Below, piece after piece: positions 56,470 to 64,000 of a DNA stretch of 64,000 nt (position 1 is its first letter; every line of letters begins with the position of its first letter). The DNA is taken from assembly GCA_935421135.1 (NCBI GenBank), contig OW285191.1, positions 2,728,001 to 2,792,000 on the forward strand, written 5' to 3'. The position numbers and the translations under genes were made by a program. The stretch comes from Bugulina stolonifera (taxonomy: Eukaryota; Bryozoa; Gymnolaemata; Cheilostomatida; Bugulidae). Under the pieces are notes generated by a model. That model was given only the letters and a program-made list of their open reading frames with translations. It did no database searches and had not been told where the DNA came from.

Positions 56470-59400
56470 AATGTTGTAGGGGCTGCTATACTGTGTACTG
56501 CTATGTGCATGTAGGCAGTAGCTAGCTGCAAGTGTAATACAATAATTTGGGTTGCAAAGGCTCCTGGTCAGTTTAGTGCTTGGTTGTGAGTTATTTAGTA
56601 TAGAGAGGGCCACCATGGTACAGGATTGCTGTTTTTAGTCAGATTACTATAAATTTGCAAAGTTTTGTATTTGGTGAATCTCTTGCATATTTAGTTTCCT
56701 ATTATATGCTATTACCTATTACTATTATTACTATAGTGTACGGGTAGAGTAATAATACTAAAATAATAATATAGTAATTATGACTTACCAGATGTAGTAA
56801 AATAAAATTGTGATATTATTACTACTGTGCAACTATTTGTATACTCTACCATCTACACCTACATGTACATGTAGTATACTATACATTACACATAGATATC
56901 ATTGTACATGGTATAGTATCATCCACTACACGTACAGTGTAGTATATTATACATTGTACGTAATACAGCCATAATATCACATGAACTTTATAGGATTACA
57001 CTTTCTAGACGGGTTCGGAGTCAAATTGTGCCTTGTTTGGTATTCAGCTGTCCAAGCATTGATGGGTATATACAAGTACATAGACCAACCCGGGTACTGT
57101 GTGTACTGTTTGCTATGTATGTGTGATATCTACCCTAGTGTAACACCAAGTATATAGTATACATGTATATTATAGTGTACTATAGTACTATAATAGTATA
57201 TACAGTGGATATATAATTATTACCTATAATGTCCATAAACAAACTAATGAGATCACCTAACTTCATTACCACTGATCTCTGCAGTATCATATTGAGGTTT
57301 ACACCTGTCAGTTACCATGTGCTGTAGTAATTTATCATGTCCAGCTTAGCAATTAAACTGTATTAATGAGCTTTCTGATTAATATTATATACTAATTAGT
57401 GTATCAATGTGTGTGTATGTTTATCCTACTAACTGATACAAACAAGTGTATAGCTTGTTGTAGCTCTTGTTTAGTCTAATGGTACATTCTGCTGTGTACA
57501 GGCAGGAGATATAAAAATTATTTTGCTACCCTTTATTCTTTTCACCAGAAGTACATTTAAATCCTATTGGCTGTGTGTTTTGACTCTTGAACAATTATTT
57601 TCCAAAATTGACTGTTAGGGTTCCATTATCCAGCTTATAATATAATAGAGAAGACAATCCCTCTGGTTATGCATGTAGATAAGTAAACTTGAGGACTATT
57701 TAGTCATAAATACTTAGTTTAATTTGGAATCATACTATCTTATACAGCTTCCTATATATAAACTGTAATAAATAAACATAGTCATCATGTCACTTTATGA
57801 CAAAGACTCCTGCATTACTGGCAAAATTTTGACCAAGTGTGCATGCCACAAACTTGACCTTTTGTAACTCAATTGAGGAAATTGCAGATAGCAATAAATT
57901 TTATTCATTTTGAAATGTTGCAGAGCCCTTTGTTTTAGCAACAATGTTGAGTCACCAGTTTCTAGCCAATGGTGAGCCTGGTTGTTTGATCATTAATTCC
58001 AAATCAGACGTTAGTTATTGCTAATTGATACGGTTGATTGGTTTAGCAGTTGGCAGGTTTCATGGAGTAGTAGGTGTGAACCATTGACTACTAGAGAGTG
58101 TTTAGTAGAGAGTTGGTCGAGTTGGAGCTTGGTGTGGATTCTTAGAGAAGATTTGGTGAAATAGAAGTGTAACCCCTCAATCAGTGAGTATTGACACTTG
58201 TATGTGTAATACTCCTTTCTAACCGTAGTCACTTAGTTCTCCTGTATCATTAAATACTATTTATTTATTTTTTGTGATTTTGATTTTCCCTTTGTCTTTG
58301 TTTCTCTACTCATTGCCACAGGATCTCATCTGCTGGGAATTCAATTTCTGGAGTAGTAGGCTATACGTATGTTATCTGGGTGGTCTATCAGAGTTTCCTG
58401 GTGCATACTAAAGGAGGGTTGAAAAACTAGTCTGAGTTGTATCTCCAGTATTACTGTATGTTCATGCTGTAAATCAAATGCCTAGTTACTTTTCCTCTAA
58501 ATAATAATAGTAGCCTGTGGCACTGTATCATACCACAGGCTTGATACACATGCATACAGTGTATGTATGTGCATTTTTTATAGCCTGTGGTACTGTGTGC
58601 ATGTGTGCCCTAACATACCATAAGATTATACTATACACTGTCAGCAGCTATCTTTATTATTTATTATACATGTATAATGATTATCATAGTACAAGAGCAA
58701 AGTGACATTTTTACTTTTAATTGTTGGAATGGCAAACCCAGGCATGCCTCTGCTCCAGCTTGTACATGTAGCTGTATAGTTCCGTCTGTATTTATTATCT
58801 CGGTTCCTCCTTCCCGACCCTCCCTGATGGGACTGGGGCATGGATAGTCATATTATCATGACGACTGCTGAATAATACAGGGTGTTGATCCACTTTTGTG
58901 GAACAGGCCTACAGTAGTATCCATTGACACTTGCCTACATTCCTATCAGTATGTCTTTATGCAATATATATGTAATTTGTATTGGTAAAGATCTAACACC
59001 TAAAATAGCCTGGTTTCCAAACCCATCACAAGTTCGGCCACTTAAACACTACCAATTGCTTTCAAGGATTGGTAATTGGAAACCTGGCAGCAAACTGCAA
59101 ACTAGCCCAATATATACTGCATTGCCTAACCAGGAATAGAGAGAGAATAACTCCACGTTACAAATAATACCATTCGAGGAATACAGTGTCTAGTACACTA
59201 TAAGAGTAGAACAGGTAGACAGTGAATATGCATCCCACTAACACTATGGCTTAGGTATACATTATTTCTATTGGCAAGACTAGTAACAGTACATGTATCT
59301 ACATGTACAGCAACATCCTAGTGAATGTTATGTAAAATATTCACATCATTTACATACATTTAGGCCTAATATTATCAGTGTGTGGTTCTACTGTATTATA

Positions 59401-60020
59401 TAATAATGTCCCACACTAGCTACTACCACAATCAATAGCACCAGTTACTACCAAACCACACTCAACCATTACTTAATAGAAGAAACCCAACTATGTCTTC
59501 CTACCCATAGAACTACTCTATTCATGTTACTGATACCCTGTCTTAGTTGATATTATACTGGTAGGTGTGTGCGAGTACATTGGGAGAGAATATATGCTAC
59601 AATACATGTAGCACTACACTACAGTATATATCATAGTACTGGTTACATGGCACATGAGAGTATGGCATAATCAGTGGAATATGTTGTCAGATTTCATGTG
59701 CTAATTTCTACACTGGTATCTATGCAATGATTTACAGATATGGATATATATTATATTTTCATATTTTCTTCCTCTGCTGGGATAATTCTTGTACATGCTA
59801 GCACTTAGGTGGAGATAACTACCTATTAGTATTGTCTCTATTGTACATCTCTACTACCTACTACTACATGACTGTAGTAGCTACCTGCAAGCCCGGCTAT
59901 TCTATCTGATTATTTACTTCTAGTGTATTATATGTATGTTATGTATCTATTACTTTATATGATTTGGTTTGTACTCAGCATGCAGATTTAGAACACTGAT
60001 AAATTATATAAACTATTTAT
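56470..60020. other. gene-free spacer between integrin exon sets
   Basis: AT-rich. A hairpin made of two tagcctgtggYactgt copies lies at 58,513-58,600. An imperfect inverted repeat, cctggtttccaa / ttggaaacctgg, lies at about 59,010-59,085. No supported exon. Confidence 0.45.
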
Positions 60021-60151
60021 AGATAGAAGGACTGATACAGGCATTACTCGTGCTGTCAATTGTAGAACAAGAAGCATTGGGGGATACAGTGCTAGGAGTT
60101 GCAGGGCTAAAGGTACTTGAATTTGGTACACTATTAGCTGGGGTTTCTTAG
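60020..60151 (+). other. open stretch after an acceptor-like site, unknown
   Basis: After ctatttatag a 43-codon frame reads IEGLIQALLVLSIVEQEALG and on to LEFGTLLAGVS with a TAG. Composition is protein-like and hydrophobic. No family is recognised and there is no partner exon. A GTACTT at 60,112 could be a donor. Low support. Confidence 0.15.
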
Positions 60152-60875
60152 TCACAATAATGGGCGGGTATGTCCCCCCTCACACCCATACATTTTATAT
60201 ATTATGCCGAAATGGACAGCTGTACAGGCATATCTGTATGTAGTATGGGTATGGTACTGATTGGAAAGAAGTACCATCCATAGGCCTAAACTCATATAAT
60301 AATATTATACTACTAGGTCTAGTACTCACTGTTACAGTATTAGCCTTGTACAGAGAGATTTATACATGTTCAAGGGGTGAAATATACTATATAGTTTGGT
60401 TCACACTTGAACTATTTATACATTACTTAGAACTACCTACACTAATAATATAACTACACTGTAAATAAATGTATAAAACAGCCAACTAACATCTTGTTTA
60501 GATGTTGAAATTGTTAAATTGACCACAAAGTTGACAACAAGTCATTTGATGTTTAGTGTGGGGCTATTAGGCTAGTCATAGCAGTCAAGTTGGATGGTTG
60601 TCGTAGTTGTTGAGGCTTTTACAATCGGTATAGATAGAATGAATAATATATAATTTAAATTTCATGTTTTAAATTTTATTTTAAACATTTTATATTTGTT
60701 TAATTTAATTTTTTTAGCGCTGAGAGAGAACATTGAACCATAGACGGAGCTCTCTGTTGGCATGTATCAATAGTGTCGGTGTCCACAACCCTCCACTATG
60801 TTTATCTATCCATGTTGCATGTTGGAACGCAGCTAATGCTTTGTGACTTCATAGAAACTACTTTACTGGTAAACC

Positions 60876-63844
60876 ATGTACCTACCTCCATCTGCACATG
60901 TTCTGCTGACACTCAGCCTATCATGGCTATTACGCAATGTCTCCGGGTTCAACCTTGACCTGTCTGGCCGACTTGTCTACCATGGAGAAGACAACTCAGA
61001 CTTTGGCTATTCAGTCGCACTGTTTACTAATACTTTCAGAGGAAATAAGGTTATAGTTGGGGCTCCAAGAGCCAGCACACCCGTCCTACAAAACTTTAAT
61101 CTCAGCAATAGTGGAGCTATATATAGATGTAACTTAGGTAAGTGTGTGTTACATGTACATGTGGTAGTCAGTCTATATGGTAGTACACTATCTATTAGAT
61201 GATCAGATATAATAATGTTATTATGACTTGTGTACATGTACATGTATATGAGGTTTGAAGACGGAATTGGTTGTAGTACAATATTTTATGAATAATTCGG
61301 GACAGTCTCAAAACTTCTGATTGGATACTGCTTGTTTACTGTAAATGAGGAGAGGTCTTCAACTCTCAAAGACGTAAATGATGACTATCTAGTTTATTTA
61401 TTTGCCAATGATACGTGTATCTATGTATCTATGTATGTGCATTGTAATGTGTGATAGTATTCACCTTTGATTGTCATAGAATGCACCTTGGTATTTTACA
61501 CTGATGGTTCAATTGGATAAAAGAATATTGTTAGAAAATTCTGACACCAAAATACTTATATTTTGGAGTTGTCTCACTATTAAAAAGGAAACATAACTCC
61601 CACTATCCAATCATGACACTGACTAATAATAGCTCAACACTCAACTCAGTGCATATGAATGTAAAACTCAAGTATGCAAGAAATAAGCCTCACTGCCAGT
61701 CTAAGGTACAGTGTGAGCCTGTATACAGCCTGCAGTATACGACCTGCGTATCTGTTGTTACCCTCATGTTAGATATGATTCTACTGTGCATTGTCCACAC
61801 TCTATATATTGTGTATATCTCTGTAGATAATTCAAGGTGCCAAACTATCTCCGTACAAGACAGACCTAATCAACGTACTACAGACTCTAAATATTTTAAC
61901 CTTCCCGGAGAGGATCGTAATAATCAACTGTTTGGTGCTAGTGTTACCAACAATGCAGACGGTTCTGTCATAGCTGCCTGCGCCCCGCTCTACGTTACGT
62001 TAGGCCCGCGTGGTAATAAGCGAGAACCTACCGGTGACTGTTATATATCAAAGGATGCCGGTGGGAGATTTATTAGAGTCAGTCCTTGTCTAGATCAGTT
62101 CACAGCGTTCTATAAGAAGGCGTACCGTAACGAATCGACAGACCAGGGCTGGGTAAGACAGGAAGTGGATGGTGTGCGGTGTAGTTGTGTGTAGAATAGA
62201 GAGAAAAGTGAGCAAAGAGTGTAGAATAGAGAGAAAAGTGAGCAAAGAGTGTAGAATGTGTGTGCTGTTAGTGCGTGCAAAGAGTGTAGAATGTGTGTGC
62301 TGTTAGTGCGTGCAAAGAGTGTAGAATGTGTGTGCTGTTAGTGTGTGCAAAGAGTGTAGAATGTGTGCTGTTAGTGCGTGCAAAGAGTGTAGAATGTGTG
62401 TGCTGTTAGTGCGTGCAAAGAGTGTAGAATGTGTGTGCTGTTAGTGCGTGCAAAGAGTGTAGAATGTGTGTGTTGTTAGTGCGTGCAAAGAGTGTAGAAT
62501 GTGTGTGCTGTTAGTGCATGCAAAGAGTGTAGAATGTGTGTGCTGTTAGTGAGTGCAAAGAGTGTAGTGTTATCAGGAACTCTCTAACGTACTGTACCTC
62601 CCTCACTAGGACAATTTTGCAGTGTGCAAGTATATATTATTATTATAGTCCTGAATACTGTACAACATGATGCATACAATACGGTTGTACGTTTACATTA
62701 TCCTATACTATATTGCAATGTGTGTTACTATGTTACTATGTACCTATGCCGTTACCATATTCATGTACATGTATAACCGCAATGGTATTGTATTTTCATG
62801 TTTTATGTAACATGCATGTACATGTACATGTACATTCTACATTATAATGTAAGCGACTTAAATCGTGTCAACTCACTGTTTATAATGCTGATGTTTGTGA
62901 GTTAGTAAGATTTCTGGTTTCTGTTGTACAGGCTAGCTATCATAAGACAGGGCATGGGCTGTGTGGATTTTCTCTAGCCTTAGGACCTAACAATGAGCTG
63001 GGAATAGGGGCTCCTGGTAACTACTACTTCCACGGTGGCTTGTACAGCGTCGCACCTCAGAATGACTACAGGAGGTTTGCTTCTACAGGTAAATACTGTC
63101 CCGTGTGACTGTGTTGATGGAGTAGATAGTTAGTGTACATGTAGATCCATCTAATGGTTTCCCAATGGTCACAGCTGCGAAGTCGAATATAAAGATGACT
63201 GCACTTTTGTGAAGGGTCTATAGTAAGCCCGGCCAAAACTGAACCCCTTATTGGGTTTAGTGTCCTATGATACATCACTACGTTATACTGATGGGTTTTC
63301 TCCACAGCTCAACCTCGGTTGCGGTTGGTTGTCTTGCTATTGATATTGATATTTATTTATCAATATCAATATCAAGACAGTTGCGCACTGTATTTATTCA
63401 TATTCTGTGAGCACAACTGAACACATTGTATTGAACACTATAGAACAACATGTACATACAGTATATAATCTATATGTTACTTACATTAACAGGGGACGGA
63501 CCAAAAACTGATGACAACAACTATATGACTTGGGACATGAAATACGGTGAATTTGATGGAGATACTTCCACTATAGACTATGTTACCTCAGCTCCCAGAT
63601 CAGATATGTTGAAAGGTATAGCCTTAGTTACATATATAGAGCTTAGACACATGTGTAGCCTTAGATACATATACAGAGCTTAGACACTTGTATAGCCTTA
63701 GATACATGCACATTGTGTTATATATAGGTCGGGTACTACTATGGTCCAAAGTATCAAGTACAGAAATCACATCCATAACAAATATAACAGGAGAGCAGGC
63801 AGGAGGCTATTTTGGCTATGCTCTAGCTGTTGGCAATTTTGATG
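60876..63844 (+). CDS. integrin alpha, exon set 2 and following propeller exons (3' end beyond window)
   Basis: Exons 60,876-61,137, 61,827-62,152, 62,932-63,088, 63,493-63,615 and 63,728-63,844 join in frame with GT-AG sites and encode 328 residues before the edge. The signal peptide is MYLPPSAHVLLTLSLSWLL, then GFNLDLSGRLVYHGED. Propeller motifs: DFGYSVALF, VIVGAPRAST, GAIYRCNL, LFGASVT, AACAPLYV, KREPTGDCY, VSPCLDQFTAFY, GLCGFSLALGPNNELGIGAP, then GEFDGDTSTIDYVTSAPR and GGYFGYALAVGNFDG at the start of later blades. In exon set 1 the same protein region is cut by two extra introns. Calcium-binding and later blades, stalk, membrane span and cytoplasmic tail would lie to the right. Start chosen as the ATG directly ahead of the signal peptide. 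Confidence 0.92.
62185..62570. repeat. 35- to 36-bp minisatellite in integrin intron 2
   Basis: About ten units of gcaaagagtgtagaatgtgt followed by gtgctgttagtgc, starting about 35 bp after the exon donor. A related shorter unit (agaaaagtgagcaaagagtg) opens the array. Confidence 0.95.
63336..63378. repeat. short inverted repeat in integrin intron 3
   Basis: ttgatattgata pairs with tatcaatatcaa across a short spacer, making a stable hairpin. Confidence 0.7.
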
Positions 63845-64000
63845 GTAAGTTATTTTCGTCGAAGTTACAGGCTTAATTTCCACATTTACATATTTAAAGA
63901 TTCACCAATAAACTGTTAAAACAAACATCACGTCACAAATATACTCTTATTTCCTCTGTTGTCTGTAAATAACACAGATCATATAATAGTGATGCGTATA

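Noticed and set aside
62185..62570. CRISPR-like regular repeat
   Set aside because: Units are contiguous with no unique spacers; a eukaryotic intron minisatellite.

Overview
The window is eukaryotic, almost certainly from an invertebrate animal. Genes have several to many phase-consistent GT-AG introns. The proteins are animal types: integrin alpha, an IgGFc-binding-like secreted protein and the PAF-complex subunit LEO1. The DNA is AT-rich and full of self-complementary ACATGT runs, minisatellites and small DNA transposons. A sponge or another early-branching animal is my best guess from the look of the sequence, but nothing here proves it.

Layout: (1) 308-6,858, minus strand: the 5' seven exons of a secreted IgGFc-binding-like gene that runs off the left edge. 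(2) 6,859-12,946: no intact gene; an orphan IMP4-like last exon, a degraded small transposon, and a hAT-like element split by a 1.8 kb fold-back element. (3) 12,947-29,000: two paralogous three-exon ankyrin-repeat genes (copy A 12,947-15,239, copy B 25,835-28,559) in a segmental duplication. Copy A's flank has since taken a fold-back element and an LTR-like element. Between the copies lie a decayed minus-strand pseudogene, a tRNA-derived SINE and several hAT-type non-autonomous elements. (4) 28,560-33,510: transposon-rich spacer. (5) 33,511-39,677: a complete ten-exon LEO1 gene (618 aa) with a different tandem repeat in most of its introns. (6) 39,678-46,778: spacer with minisatellites only. 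(7) 46,779-63,844 and beyond: integrin alpha sequence. Two complete 5' exon sets each encode a signal peptide plus the first part of the beta-propeller. Only the second set is followed in the window by further propeller exons, and it runs off the right edge.

The most interesting points are these. The two integrin N-terminal exon sets end in the same phase at homologous positions, so they could be alternative 5' cassettes of one gene. In LEO1, an AGT/GGT-rich tract in intron 2 is the reverse complement of a 700-bp ACT/ACC tract in intron 9, so a long intramolecular pre-mRNA duplex around exons 3-9 is possible. An integrin splice donor has itself been amplified into a minisatellite. Many transposon insertions can be dated against each other by exact target-site duplications and by empty sites in paralogous copies.
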